Positions 18,578 through 27,944 of a DNA stretch of 64,000 bases are shown piece by piece. Both the position numbers and the translations under genes were made by a program. Position 1 is the stretch's first letter, and every line of letters starts with the position of its first letter. The notes under the pieces are model-generated. The model saw nothing but the letters and a program-made list of their open reading frames with translations, was not told the origin of the DNA and searched no databases. Source of the stretch: an uncultured Desulfobacteraceae bacterium (lineage in GTDB: Bacteria; Desulfobacterota; Desulfobacteria; Desulfobacterales; UBA5852); the NCBI GenBank assembly GCA_913060875.1, contig CAJXSL010000009.1, forward strand, positions 124,001-188,000, written 5' to 3'.

Positions 18578-19750
18578 TCAGCCGTCGGTCGATGTCGTAC
18601 GCTGGACCAGGCTGCCTTCCCGCAGGCGGTGATAGCCTTTCACCACCACGGCTTCCCCGGCTGTCAGGCCCCGGATGACCTCCACCAGGTTGCCCCGGGT
18701 CTGCCCCACGGTCACATTGCGCAATACGGCCTTTCCCGTTTCCACCACAAAGACGTAGGGTTGTCCGGTGCCCGGCATGCGCTGGAGAGCGTCGATGGGC
18801 ACCGTCAGAGCGACCCGTTCGCCAATCACCAGGCGGACATTGGCAAACATGCCGGCCGCCAGTTGACGGGCGTTGTTATCGATATGAATCTCCACTTCGG
18901 CCGTGCGTGTGGCTGGGTCCACCACAGGACTCACCAGCGCCACCCTTCCGGTAAAGACCTTGTCGGGATAAGCGGCTACCGCCACTTCGGCGACCAGACC
19001 CACCTGGATGGCGGGCCAGTCTTTTTCGGTTACCGTTGTGACAATTTTCACCTTGCGGTCGTCCATCAGGTTGAAAAGCGGTACGCCCGGGGCGGTCATA
19101 TTACCGACATCCAAAAACCGTTGGGCCACAATGCCGTCGATGGGCGCCGTAATCCTGTGGTTGGCGCTCAGGACGTTCAACTGTCCAAGGGTCGCCCGGG
19201 CCATTTCGATTTGGGCCAGGGCCAGCTGCCGCTGTTTCCGGGCGGCCTCTTCCTGGGCCTGAATATGCTCGACTTTCTGGCGGGCGACAGCACGGTCCCG
19301 CAGCAGGTTTTCCATGCGAGCACGATCCTTCGCGAGAACCTTCAGATTGGCCTCGACCTGTCCGCGGTTGGCTTCGGCCGAGGTCAGCCCCGCCCGGGCT
19401 TCAGCCAGCTGGGCATCGATCACGTCCCGTTCCAGAACAGCGACGGGATCGCCCCGGCGAACCATATCGCCTTCTTCCACCAGGATCTCCTCGATGATTT
19501 TACCCGGAACCTTGCTGTAGATGTTGACCACCTGCCGTGGTTGCACATTGCCGGTCTGTTCCAGGACATGGGCCAAGGACTGCCGGCCGACGGACACCAC
19601 TGCAACCGGAAAACGCTCTTCCGTCTGTGAGATGGCGACATCCTGTTTGTGCAGTAAAACATTGTAGAGCGTAAAAACCCCGAAAAGCAGGACAAGCGTT
19701 AGTACGATATACGTGCCTGTTCGTTTGGATCGGTTCTCATGGGAGGTCAT
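18578..19750 (-). CDS. RND efflux membrane fusion (periplasmic adaptor) protein
   Basis: A 390-residue HlyD/AcrA-type protein: membrane anchor at residues 12-30, a lipoyl-like half (SKVPGKIIEEILVEEGDMVR), a coiled-coil hairpin from about residue 105 to 185 rich in Ala, Arg and Glu, the second lipoyl half (ITAPIDGIVAQRFLDVGN) and a beta-barrel domain. It joins the RND transporter to the outer-membrane channel. There are 26 bases to the RND gene downstream and 3 bases to the TolC-like gene upstream, so it is cotranscribed with both. Confidence 0.94.
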   Translation of the reverse strand: MTSHENRSKRTGTYIVLTLVLLFGVFTLYNVLLHKQDVAISQTEERFPVAVVSVGRQSLAHVLEQTGNVQPRQVVNIYSKVPGKIIEEILVEEGDMVRRGDPVAVLERDVIDAQLAEARAGLTSAEANRGQVEANLKVLAKDRARMENLLRDRAVARQKVEHIQAQEEAARKQRQLALAQIEMARATLGQLNVLSANHRITAPIDGIVAQRFLDVGNMTAPGVPLFNLMDDRKVKIVTTVTEKDWPAIQVGLVAEVAVAAYPDKVFTGRVALVSPVVDPATRTAEVEIHIDNNARQLAAGMFANVRLVIGERVALTVPIDALQRMPGTGQPYVFVVETGKAVLRNVTVGQTRGNLVEVIRGLTAGEAVVVKGYHRLREGSLVQRTTSTDG

Positions 19751-19753
19751 TTA

Positions 19754-21190
19754 TTATTCCTTCGATTCGTCTACAGGGGGTGTGCCGGTGTCCGCCGCGA
19801 ACGGAAGCAAACCGGCCGGCCAGCGCCCTACGGCCCGGTCCAACTCGGCTTCGGCGGTCTTGCAGCCATACAGGGCCTGGTAGTAATTGGCCTGGGCACG
19901 GGTCAGGAAAGCCGTGGCGTCCAGCACGTCGGAAGTGTCCCCGATATGCTGATCAAAGCGTCGCTCGTTGATGCGCAGGTTCTCCCGGGCCTGAGCCAGG
20001 GCCTGATCCGCCGTGGTAATGTTGGTGCGGGCAACCTGCAGGCTGGCAAAGGCCTGTTTCACTTCCAGGCGAACACCCTGTTCCACGGCCTTTATTTTTT
20101 CCTCGAGAGCCTTACGCTGGTGTTTCAGGCGGGCGGTCTCGGCTCTTGTTTTGCCCCACTCGAAAAATGTCCATTCGGCCTGCATTGCCACGACGGCATT
20201 GTGGGTGTTGGCATAATCATTTTCGGTGGCCGCCAGATCCCGTCCTTCCTGGTAATACTCACCCACCAGGGCAATCCGGGGATAATAGGCACTCGCCGCC
20301 AGCCGTATCCCCTCGGAGGTGCGATCGACCCCGAACTGCAGAGCGCGCAACTCGGGGCGGGCCCTGCCGGCCTCGTCCAGAAGGTCGATCAAGGTGCCCG
20401 CCGGGGGGGGGGATGTGCCCACGACCTCCTGCACTTTCACATTGCGGTTCACGTCCCAATCCAGCAGCGTGTTCAGGGCCGCCACCGCCACACTGGCCCG
20501 GGCTTCGGCCTCCACCCGGCGCTGGGTGGCGGCAGCCTGGGCCACTTCCGCTTCCAGCAGATCGTTATAGGGAATAAGGCCCTCTTCATAATATCGCCGG
20601 CCGTTGGCCGCGTGCAGGGCCAGACTCTTTTCCGTATCCCGCAGCACGTCGAGGAGCTTCTCGCTGAGCAATACATCGAGATAGGTTACCTTCACGTTGC
20701 GGATCACATCCTGAACCGCCAGTTCACGCTCCACCCCCTTGATCCGAATCCCCAACTCCGCCAAACGGTAGCGACTGGTGAGGGCAAAACCCGTGAACAA
20801 AGGTTGGGTCAGACGGGCACTCCAATGGCTCAGTTGTCGGTGGGCCACCTGCATATCCTGCGCTTCAGTGCCTGTGATCACCCCTCCCAGACCCGGCACA
20901 ACGGTCACCACAGGCGAATCCGCCACCGTCAGGTAGGGCTCTTTGTCCAGGGCACGGATCTGGTAGCTTAAATGGGCTTTGGGCAGAAAATCGGCTCGGG
21001 CACTTTTTTTCGCCGCCACGGCGGCACGGGCGTTTTCCTCCGCTTCACGGATGAGCCGGTTGTTTCGGAGCGCAACCTGAAGGGCCTCGTCCATGGACAG
21101 CCTTTCCACCGGCTCTTCGGCCAGGGCGGCCGCCGCGCCGAGCATAACCACCAGGGCCATCAGCAAAGCGAAAAACCGAGATCTAACCAT
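19754..21190 (-). CDS. TolC-family outer membrane efflux protein
   Basis: I use the ATG at 21190 (MVRSRFFALLMALVVMLGAA), which gives a normal signal peptide cleaved near AALAEEP; the longer frame only adds shadow sequence antisense to nothing. The 478-residue mature-type protein has two outer-membrane-factor repeats (MDEALQVALRNNRLIREAEE and a second block near residue 290), as in TolC/OprM. It would form the trimeric exit channel for the pump. Its start overlaps the end of the tetR gene by 8 bases, evidence for translational coupling. Confidence 0.9.
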   Translation of the reverse strand: MVRSRFFALLMALVVMLGAAAALAEEPVERLSMDEALQVALRNNRLIREAEENARAAVAAKKSARADFLPKAHLSYQIRALDKEPYLTVADSPVVTVVPGLGGVITGTEAQDMQVAHRQLSHWSARLTQPLFTGFALTSRYRLAELGIRIKGVERELAVQDVIRNVKVTYLDVLLSEKLLDVLRDTEKSLALHAANGRRYYEEGLIPYNDLLEAEVAQAAATQRRVEAEARASVAVAALNTLLDWDVNRNVKVQEVVGTSPPPAGTLIDLLDEAGRARPELRALQFGVDRTSEGIRLAASAYYPRIALVGEYYQEGRDLAATENDYANTHNAVVAMQAEWTFFEWGKTRAETARLKHQRKALEEKIKAVEQGVRLEVKQAFASLQVARTNITTADQALAQARENLRINERRFDQHIGDTSDVLDATAFLTRAQANYYQALYGCKTAEAELDRAVGRWPAGLLPFAADTGTPPVDESKE

Positions 21191-21815
21191 TCCGGCCCCC
21201 ATCTGGAACAAGCACGCCGTTGAAGAAGAGATCCAGGATCTGGTCCGCCTCAAAGGGCATGGCTTCAGGGTTTTCCAACCCTTCCATCAGAAAGGAGTCG
21301 ATGATGCCATCCAGCGCCAGAACCATGTGTAAAGGATTCATGCGTCGAAAAAGCCCCTTCTCCATACCGGCTTCACATACCCGTGCGACTTTTTCCATCA
21401 TGCTGCGAATCTTGGTTTTCATTTCCTTTTCCAGACCGGCGCGCAGGCTGAAACTGGAGCCCTTCGTTTCGGACAAATAAAGACGGACATAATCCAGGTT
21501 GCGGTTGAAGATGCGGATATGGGCTTTGACAGAAGCCCGGATGATGCTGATTTCATCCGCAGCCCAGTCCACCACGGATTCCCATTCCTGCAGGTATTCA
21601 CTCAACTTTTCCGTTATCAGCGCGTTGTAGAGCGATTCCTTGTTGGTAAAAAATTTATAGAGCGTGCCAACGGCAAATTCCGCCCGGGCCGCAATCTGAT
21701 TCATGGTCACATTGTGGTACCCGTTGGACGAGAATAAGACGAGGGCGGCATCCATAATTTCCCGCCGGTGTCGCAGATACTCCCGCTCCTTGCGTCCTAA
21801 AGTCTTGGTTTCCAT
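21183..21815 (-). CDS. TetR-family transcriptional regulator of the efflux operon
   Basis: The ATG at 21815 is used because GAAGGAG lies seven bases before it; the protein has 210 residues. The N-terminal helix-turn-helix (MNQIAARAEFAVGTLYKFFT, about residues 32-51) is a clear TetR domain; the C-terminal ligand domain is of the AcrR/NalC-like kind. As the first gene of the operon it probably represses its own transcription and that of the pump, released by a pump substrate. A large AT-rich inverted repeat sits 36-75 bases upstream. Confidence 0.9.
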   Translation of the reverse strand: METKTLGRKEREYLRHRREIMDAALVLFSSNGYHNVTMNQIAARAEFAVGTLYKFFTNKESLYNALITEKLSEYLQEWESVVDWAADEISIIRASVKAHIRIFNRNLDYVRLYLSETKGSSFSLRAGLEKEMKTKIRSMMEKVARVCEAGMEKGLFRRMNPLHMVLALDGIIDSFLMEGLENPEAMPFEADQILDLFFNGVLVPDGGRNG

Positions 21816-21850
21816 GAATTCTCCTTCTATATACGATTTTAGTGTTCGCA

Positions 21851-21890
21851 ATATGAATTATAATTCAAATATTATAATTTATATTCATAT
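21851..21890 (-). promoter_or_regulatory. Inverted-repeat operator in front of the tetR/efflux operon
   Basis: ATATGAAT at 21851-21858 and ATTCATAT at 21883-21890 are perfect inverted arms of a 40-base AT-rich element, which also contains the 12-base perfect palindrome GAATTATAATTC (21855-21866). It lies just upstream of the tetR start and is very different in composition from its surroundings, as expected for a TetR operator overlapping the promoter. From 21891 to 22197 there is no ORF I can support; the stretch separates the divergent operon from the next rightward gene. Confidence 0.6.
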
Positions 21891-22197
21891 GTCAATTGAA
21901 ATCCAGAAATGGCGCCGGCACGCCTTCCTCCCCAGCGGGGCGATTGCCGCCCGGCTTGACGGAGGCAGGTGGCACCTTTATTGTTAAGGGTATGGGACAC
22001 GCACGATGCGGCCCCTTCACCAGCACGACCGACACTCATCATTCTCGCGATGCAAACCGGCCCGATGCCATCGGGCCACGCGGCGCCCCAGCAACAAAGG
22101 ACCTCCTTCCCACTTCTCGCGTTAGCCCGTCCTGACCGACCCCTTCGTGCCCCCAGCGGACATCCATGCTTTCGGGCATTACGAAAAAGGAGGGCCT

Positions 22198-22935
22198 ATG
22201 CGGACACAAAGCAAATCCATCGAACAGATGATCGAAGAGCAAGTGCGCAAATGGCAGTTTTCGCAAACCGAGCCCAAGGCCGAGGTGACCTTCCGGCCCA
22301 TTGTGACCATCTCACGGGAACCAGGCAGTGGCGGGAATGTTATCGGCGAGCGGCTGGCGCGGCGTCTGGATATGGACCTGTTCCATCAGGAGGTAATCCA
22401 TGAAATGGCCAAAAGCGCCAAGGTCAGCGCCCGCCTGTTGGAAACACTGGATGAGAAGGGGTTGTCCATGCTGGACGATTGGATGGCCTATCTGGTGGAC
22501 TTCCGTCACATGTGGCCGGACCAGTATATCAAACACCTGATGAAGGTTATCGGTGCCATCGGGCGCCATGGCGGGGCCGTTCTGATCGGACGGGGGGCCA
22601 ATTTCATCCTGCCGCCGGAGCGGCGCTTCAGCGTCCGGGTCATCGCCCCCTTTGAGGTTCGCGCGGCCAATGTGGCCCGCAATCACCAGGTAAAGGAGAA
22701 AGTGGCCCGGCAGCACATTACCAAAACCGATTCCCAGCGCCGGGCGTTTATCCGCAAATACTTCAACACCAGTATCGCCGATCCTTTCAACTACGATATG
22801 GTGGTCAACACCGGCAAAATGTCCATCGACGGTGCAGTGGAAGCGATAACGGCCGTGCTGGGAATGGAGGCCTCCGGGCAGACCCGGAAGGGTACCCCAA
22901 AACAACCGGCCGCAATGTCAGCGGAAACCCGTTAG
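22198..22935 (+). CDS. Cytidylate-kinase-like family protein
   Basis: The ATG at 22198 follows a strong AAGGAGGG. The 245-residue protein has a P-loop variant ISREPGSGGNVIGERLARRL near residue 40, then a LID/arginine-rich segment (NVARNHQVKEKVARQHI), typical of the broad cytidylate-kinase-like family that is common in Desulfobacterota and distinct from Cmk itself. The substrate is not known; the family name comes from fold similarity. It stands alone, about 380 bases from the divergent efflux operon. Confidence 0.8.
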   Translation: MRTQSKSIEQMIEEQVRKWQFSQTEPKAEVTFRPIVTISREPGSGGNVIGERLARRLDMDLFHQEVIHEMAKSAKVSARLLETLDEKGLSMLDDWMAYLVDFRHMWPDQYIKHLMKVIGAIGRHGGAVLIGRGANFILPPERRFSVRVIAPFEVRAANVARNHQVKEKVARQHITKTDSQRRAFIRKYFNTSIADPFNYDMVVNTGKMSIDGAVEAITAVLGMEASGQTRKGTPKQPAAMSAETR

Positions 22936-23454
22936 GGCTCGAATACCCGTAACGATTTTGCCGTCGGACCGGCCGACACCCCGGGAATAGCTTCCGAGCA
23001 GCATCGGCAGCTTCCTGGGGTATTATGGGCTGACAGATCTGGCCGTCAGGTGGCAGAACCCCGCCGGGGTTTACACCGCCACCGGAAGGCACTTGCGTCT
23101 GAGCCACAGGGGCAGGTAACGACCTCGCAAGGAAAGGCTTCGTGCTGGTTTCCGGAGCCATCGGCAACCAATGGCTTTCCGCCGCCACCCCATCACGGCA
23201 TCCTTGCCGTCAATCAGGCGGTCCCAGAGGGTCATGCGGTCTTCCTTGTGTCCGTCGCCGGTGATGGCGATCGGCATCATATCGGTCCCTTTTCCCACCC
23301 GGGCGTCGACGCCCGCTGCCAAAACAACTTCCCCCACCACCATCAATTGTTGGTTTGATTGGACGTGGTTAACCGCTGACCTTCCGGGATTCAGCTCAAG
23401 TCTTCCGCCGAAAGCGCCGATAGAAACCATGGCTGAATAAACGGAAGGGAAACC
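22936..23454. other. 519-base region without a confident gene
   Basis: This GC-rich gap precedes the histidine kinase. A minus-strand open frame of 119 codons (23071-23430) has more protein-like composition (segments such as VVGEVVLAAGVDARVGKGTD and DGHKEDRMTLWDRLIDGKD) than the plus frames, but has no ribosome binding site and would start inside the kinase leader. It may be a gene remnant. I see no tRNA, no known riboswitch and no strong terminator. Confidence 0.3.
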
Positions 23455-26070
23455 ATGACATCGATGAACCTCCTATTGCTCGCACCTCCGGTGCTTTCCC
23501 TGGTGGTCGGCCTTTTGCTGGCCGGCCTGGCCCTGCTCAAGGGCGGGCGCCGTGCCGAGGCCCAGCTCTTTGCCTGGATGTGCCTGTGGTGGTCGCTGCT
23601 GTGCCCGGCGTTCATCAGTCATTTCTTTATCGATGATCCGCACACGCTGCTGACCATCGAACGGGCCATCCACTTTTTTTATGTCTACCTGCCGGTCGTC
23701 ACCCTGATGTTCTTCCAGCAGGTACTCCACCGGCCCAACCGCAGCCTGCTGGCCGCCAGCCTGGGTCTGAGCTTCCTGATTTCCCTGACCGTGCCCACGG
23801 ACTACTATTTCAACGGCCACAACCGGTATGCCTGGGGGATGATCGCCCGCGGGGGGCCTGCCTTCCTGCTTTTTGGCATCTATAGCTTTGCCGTCATCGG
23901 CTACGGCTTATTTTGCCTCTATCGTCGCCTGCAGGCGGAAACCAACCCCCTGCTGCGCCTGAAATTTAAATATGTTTTGATATCCTTCAGTCTCAGTGGA
24001 TTTCTTACACTGTGTAATATTCCGGCCATCAACGGCATCGATTTCTATCCCCTGGGCAACCTGGGTTTTATCCCGCTTACGGTGCTGGCTTACGGTGTCT
24101 TGAAGCACCGCCTCCTGGATGTCCGCCGCATGGTTCGCCACACCCTTGCCTGGATAGCCGTATCGTCCCTCATCCTGCTGCCCAATGTCGGCATCTTTCT
24201 TGGCCTCCGAAACCCCATGCGGGAGTGGCCGTATGCCTTGCTGTTTCCGGTCCTGGCCGGCTGGTTTGGCCTCAACCTGCTTTATTTTCTCAAAGGACAG
24301 CCGGTCATCAACCGTGCTTTCAATCAATCACGTCACAACCATTTTAAAAACCGGCTGGAATTCCTGGAAGAAATTGCACTGCTGAAAAACCTCGATGAAT
24401 TGTCGGCCGCCCTGACGCGCGCCTTGTCCAAGGGTGTGGGTGCCTCCCGGGTGGATCTCTACATCAGCCGGCACGAGCCATCCCAGGGCTACCGCAGCAC
24501 CGACGGCACTACGCTGGATCTGGGCAAACAACTGGTGCGTCTTCTGGTGCGGCGGGGACGGCTGGTGGAACGCCATCGTCTGGAGGCGCTTCCCCAGTGC
24601 GATCGGGAGCACGCCTGTCTTTTGGATCTGCTGGCGCAAAACGATGCCGCCTACCTGATCCCCCTGGTCCAGGAGGACCGGCTGCTGGCCGTCATCCTCC
24701 TGTCCGAAAAAGCCAACGGCCTGCCCTTGAACGGCGACGAGTTCGACTTTATCCGGGAATTGACCGCTTCGGGCACCATTGCCCTGTTCAACTCGCTGCT
24801 CTACCAGAATGTCACCGATTTGCGCGATCGGCTGCAGAATCGGAAAATCATCCTCATCCAGGAAATCAAGGACCGTGAAAAAGCCCAGCGGGCCCTGCAG
24901 ACCAGCGAGCGCCAGTACCGTCTCCTGGCGGAAAATATCCTGGACGTCATCTGGATCATCAACCTGGACCGCAACACCTTTGCCTACATCAGCCCGTCCG
25001 TGGCCCACCTGACCGGTTATTCCGCCGCCGAAGCACTGGAACGGCCACTGGATCAAATCATGACGGCCGCATCCCTGGCCCAGGTCCGGGAAAAGCTGCA
25101 GAGCCAGGGCGGCCCCCTCTCCGGCGGCGCCACACGGGCGGACTGGGCCCTGAACACCGAAATGGAACTGATTCGCAGGGACGGCAGCACCGTCTGGACG
25201 GAAAACCGGATGGGGCCGCTGGAAGACCCCGGCATCCCCTATAACGCCATCCTGGGTGTCACCCGCGACATCACGGAGCGCCGCCAGCGCATGCAAATGC
25301 AGCAGGCCAAAGCCGCCGCCGAAAAGGCCAGCCAGGCCAAAAGCGAGTTCCTGGCCAACATGAGCCATGAATTGCGCACACCCCTGAACCACATCATCGG
25401 CTTTACCGAACTGGTGGTGGACCAGCACTTCGGCCCCCTCAACGACACCCAGGCCGACTATCTCAAGGACGTGCTCCTCAGCAGTCATCATCTGCTGGAC
25501 CTCATCAACGACATTCTGGATCTTTCCAAGGTCGAGTCCGGCAAAATGGAACTCCACCTGGAGGAGATCGAACTGGAAACCCTGCTGCAAAACGGCCTCA
25601 CCATGGTCAAGGAAAAAAGCCTTAAGCACGGTATCCAGCTGGGCCTGGATGTTCACGCCGCCCCGACCCTGATCCGGGCCGACCGGCGCAAATTCAAACA
25701 AATCCTTTTCAACCTGCTGTCCAACGCCGTCAAATTCACCCCAGACGGCGGCCAGGTGACCCTGGCGGCCGCCCATAAACCCGGCCGCAACGGGGACGGC
25801 CCGCAAATGGAAATCAGCGTTACCGACACGGGTATCGGTATCCAAGCGGACAATCTGGAACGGATTTTCCAAACCTTCGAACAAGTGGAAAGCACGACAG
25901 CACGGTCCTACGAGGGCACCGGTCTGGGCCTCTCCCTCACGCGCCGCCTGGTTGAACTACACGGCGGCCGGATCGCGGCCGAGAGCGACGGAGAGGGCCG
26001 GGGCAGCCGCTTCGTGTTAACCCTGCCGATGGGCAACAGGAATCCCCACGGCACTGCAACAGGACATTGA
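23455..26070 (+). CDS. Membrane sensor histidine kinase (7TM-GAF-PAS-HisKA-HATPase)
   Basis: An 871-residue kinase. Residues 1 to about 285 form seven or more membrane helices of the 7TM histidine-kinase N-terminal type; a GAF-like domain covers about 300-460, a short coiled coil and a PAS domain (about 480-615) follow, then HisKA with the phosphorylated histidine in [10 protein letters not shown] (H638) and an ATPase domain with [20 protein letters not shown] and GTGLGLSLT. The ATG at 23455 has GGAAGGGAAACC before it. The response regulator/diguanylate cyclase begins 7 bases downstream, so the two almost surely form one phosphorelay that controls cyclic di-GMP. Confidence 0.93.
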   Translation: MTSMNLLLLAPPVLSLVVGLLLAGLALLKGGRRAEAQLFAWMCLWWSLLCPAFISHFFIDDPHTLLTIERAIHFFYVYLPVVTLMFFQQVLHRPNRSLLAASLGLSFLISLTVPTDYYFNGHNRYAWGMIARGGPAFLLFGIYSFAVIGYGLFCLYRRLQAETNPLLRLKFKYVLISFSLSGFLTLCNIPAINGIDFYPLGNLGFIPLTVLAYGVLKHRLLDVRRMVRHTLAWIAVSSLILLPNVGIFLGLRNPMREWPYALLFPVLAGWFGLNLLYFLKGQPVINRAFNQSRHNHFKNRLEFLEEIALLKNLDELSAALTRALSKGVGASRVDLYISRHEPSQGYRSTDGTTLDLGKQLVRLLVRRGRLVERHRLEALPQCDREHACLLDLLAQNDAAYLIPLVQEDRLLAVILLSEKANGLPLNGDEFDFIRELTASGTIALFNSLLYQNVTDLRDRLQNRKIILIQEIKDREKAQRALQTSERQYRLLAENILDVIWIINLDRNTFAYISPSVAHLTGYSAAEALERPLDQIMTAASLAQVREKLQSQGGPLSGGATRADWALNTEMELIRRDGSTVWTENRMGPLEDPGIPYNAILGVTRDITERRQRMQMQQAKAAAEKASQAKSEFLANMSHELRTPLNHIIGFTELVVDQHFGPLNDTQADYLKDVLLSSHHLLDLINDILDLSKVESGKMELHLEEIELETLLQNGLTMVKEKSLKHGIQLGLDVHAAPTLIRADRRKFKQILFNLLSNAVKFTPDGGQVTLAAAHKPGRNGDGPQMEISVTDTGIGIQADNLERIFQTFEQVESTTARSYEGTGLGLSLTRRLVELHGGRIAAESDGEGRGSRFVLTLPMGNRNPHGTATGH

Positions 26071-26077
26071 ATACGCC

Positions 26078-27865
26078 ATGGAACACACCATACTGGTCGT
26101 CGAAGATGATCACTTGAACATGAAACTGATGCGCAGCCTGATCGGGATCGGTGGCTACCACATGCTTGAAGCCGGCGATGCCGAAACCGGCTTGCACCTG
26201 GCCGCCGATCACCACCCGGATCTTATCCTGATGGACGTTCAGCTGCCCGGACTGGACGGCCTTGCGGCCACCCGGAAATTGAAAGCCGATCCGGAACTGA
26301 CCCATATTCCCGTCATCGCCCTGACCGGCCTGGCCATGGAGGGCGATCGCGAAAAGGCGCTCGCCGCCGGCTGCCGGGACTACATCAGCAAACCCATCAA
26401 CACCCGTCATTTCCTGGAAAGCCTGGGATCGCTGCTGGCGCAGGACCAACAGGCCGAAGGCGCCCCGCCGGAAGCCCCCGCCACCCTCAAACGGCCCTAC
26501 AGCCGCGTTCTGGTGGTGGATGACGACCCCATGAACGTCAAGCTCGTAACCGCCATCCTGAAAAAGGACGGCTACGAAAGCATCACCGCCGGCAATGGCG
26601 CCGAGGCCCTCGAACAGGCCCGGCAGAACCGCCCGGACCTGATCCTGCTGGATGTCATGATGCCCGTGATGGATGGCTACCAGGCCACCCGGGAGCTCCG
26701 GCAAGACCCGCAAACCGCCGGTATCCCGATCATCATGATCACCGCCCTCAATGGCACGGAAGACAAACTCAAAGGGTTGGCCTGCGGAGCCGACGAATTC
26801 CTGTCCAAGCCGGTCAACAGCGCCGAACTGCTGGCCCGGACCAAATCCATGCTGCGACTCAAGCAATACCAGGACCAGCTCCTCCTGCGAACCCGCTCGG
26901 AAAGCGCCTTCAACGACCAAACCGCACCGAACCGCACCGACACGGTGGCACAGCGTCCCCGGGTGCTTCTCGTCGAGGACAGCCCCAAAGATGTCGAACT
27001 GCTGTCCGGCCAGATCGGCGGCCAGGGGTATGATGTCTGTGTGGCCCATGACGGGGAAGAAGCCCTGCAGAAAGTTATGGCGGGGGGGATCGATCTGGTT
27101 CTCCTGGATATTTTCCTGCCGGGCATCGACGGGTTCGAGGTCTGCCAGCAACTTAAGGCCCATACGGAAACCCGTGACATTCAGGTGGTGCTGATCACCT
27201 GCCTCAAGGACCTGGAGGGCAAAATCAAGGGGATGGAACTGGGGGCCGACGACTATCTCGTCAAACCCATCGACAGCCGGGAGCTGACGGCCCGGATCAA
27301 GGCCCTCCTGTCCAAGAAATCCTATCTGGACCGCCTCCACAGCCATTACAAGCAGGCGCTTACCACCGCCATCAGCGACGGTTTGACCAGTCTTTACAAC
27401 CAGACCTATTTCAAAAAATTTCTCGACCTGGAACTCAAGCGCTGCCTGCGCCAGCACTACCCCACCAGCCTGCTGATGCTCGACCTGGACGATTTCAAGG
27501 CCCTCAACGACCGTCACGGCCACCCGGCCGGCGACCGGGTCCTGCGGGAAACGGCCCGTACGATTCGGGAGGCCATTCGCGAAGTCGACCTGGCGGCCCG
27601 CTATGGGGGTGAGGAATTTGCCGTGGTGCTGCCCTATTCCGACGCGGAAGGGGCCCGCATCGTCGGGGAGCGCATCCTGAAGGCGCTGCATGAAATGCGG
27701 GTGGCGTCCGACAACGGGCAGCCATTGGAAACCATCACCGCCAGCATCGGCGTGGCCACATGTCCGGGCAATGCCAATGATGCGGAAACCCTGCTCCGGG
27801 AGGCCGACGCCATGCTATACCGCGCCAAGGAAGCCGGCAAAAACCGCATCGTTCTGCCGGCGTAA
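26078..27865 (+). CDS. Three-receiver response regulator with GGDEF diguanylate cyclase
   Basis: The 595-residue protein has three receiver domains in tandem: about residues 4-125 (LILMDVQLPGLDG), 146-265 (LILLDVMMPVMDG) and 302-420 (LVLLDIFLPGIDG), each retaining the acceptor Asp, then a GGDEF domain whose active site reads GGEEF (residues 510-514). The inhibitory-site motif RxxD is present as REVD at 501-504, the correct distance ahead, so product inhibition is expected. It converts two GTP to cyclic di-GMP. The layout resembles PleD with one more receiver. It is encoded directly after its presumed kinase. Confidence 0.93.
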   Translation: MEHTILVVEDDHLNMKLMRSLIGIGGYHMLEAGDAETGLHLAADHHPDLILMDVQLPGLDGLAATRKLKADPELTHIPVIALTGLAMEGDREKALAAGCRDYISKPINTRHFLESLGSLLAQDQQAEGAPPEAPATLKRPYSRVLVVDDDPMNVKLVTAILKKDGYESITAGNGAEALEQARQNRPDLILLDVMMPVMDGYQATRELRQDPQTAGIPIIMITALNGTEDKLKGLACGADEFLSKPVNSAELLARTKSMLRLKQYQDQLLLRTRSESAFNDQTAPNRTDTVAQRPRVLLVEDSPKDVELLSGQIGGQGYDVCVAHDGEEALQKVMAGGIDLVLLDIFLPGIDGFEVCQQLKAHTETRDIQVVLITCLKDLEGKIKGMELGADDYLVKPIDSRELTARIKALLSKKSYLDRLHSHYKQALTTAISDGLTSLYNQTYFKKFLDLELKRCLRQHYPTSLLMLDLDDFKALNDRHGHPAGDRVLRETARTIREAIREVDLAARYGGEEFAVVLPYSDAEGARIVGERILKALHEMRVASDNGQPLETITASIGVATCPGNANDAETLLREADAMLYRAKEAGKNRIVLPA

Positions 27866-27944
27866 GGCGCTCTCGGGAAGGGGGTTCGAGAATGGTCTTG
27901 GGCCAATGAATATCGCGAACGCGTGAAATCTCCGGGCTAGGACG

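Noticed and set aside
19739-20971. A 410-codon plus-strand frame across the tolC gene
   Set aside because: It mirrors the TolC-family gene, with no recognisable domain.
24328-25884. A 518-codon frame antisense to the histidine kinase
   Set aside because: Antisense shadow of H-box and ATPase coding sequence.
25937-27691. A 584-codon open frame antisense to the diguanylate cyclase gene
   Set aside because: It has the H, Q and G-rich composition of GC-skewed antisense frames and no ribosome binding site; the plus strand has full domain evidence.
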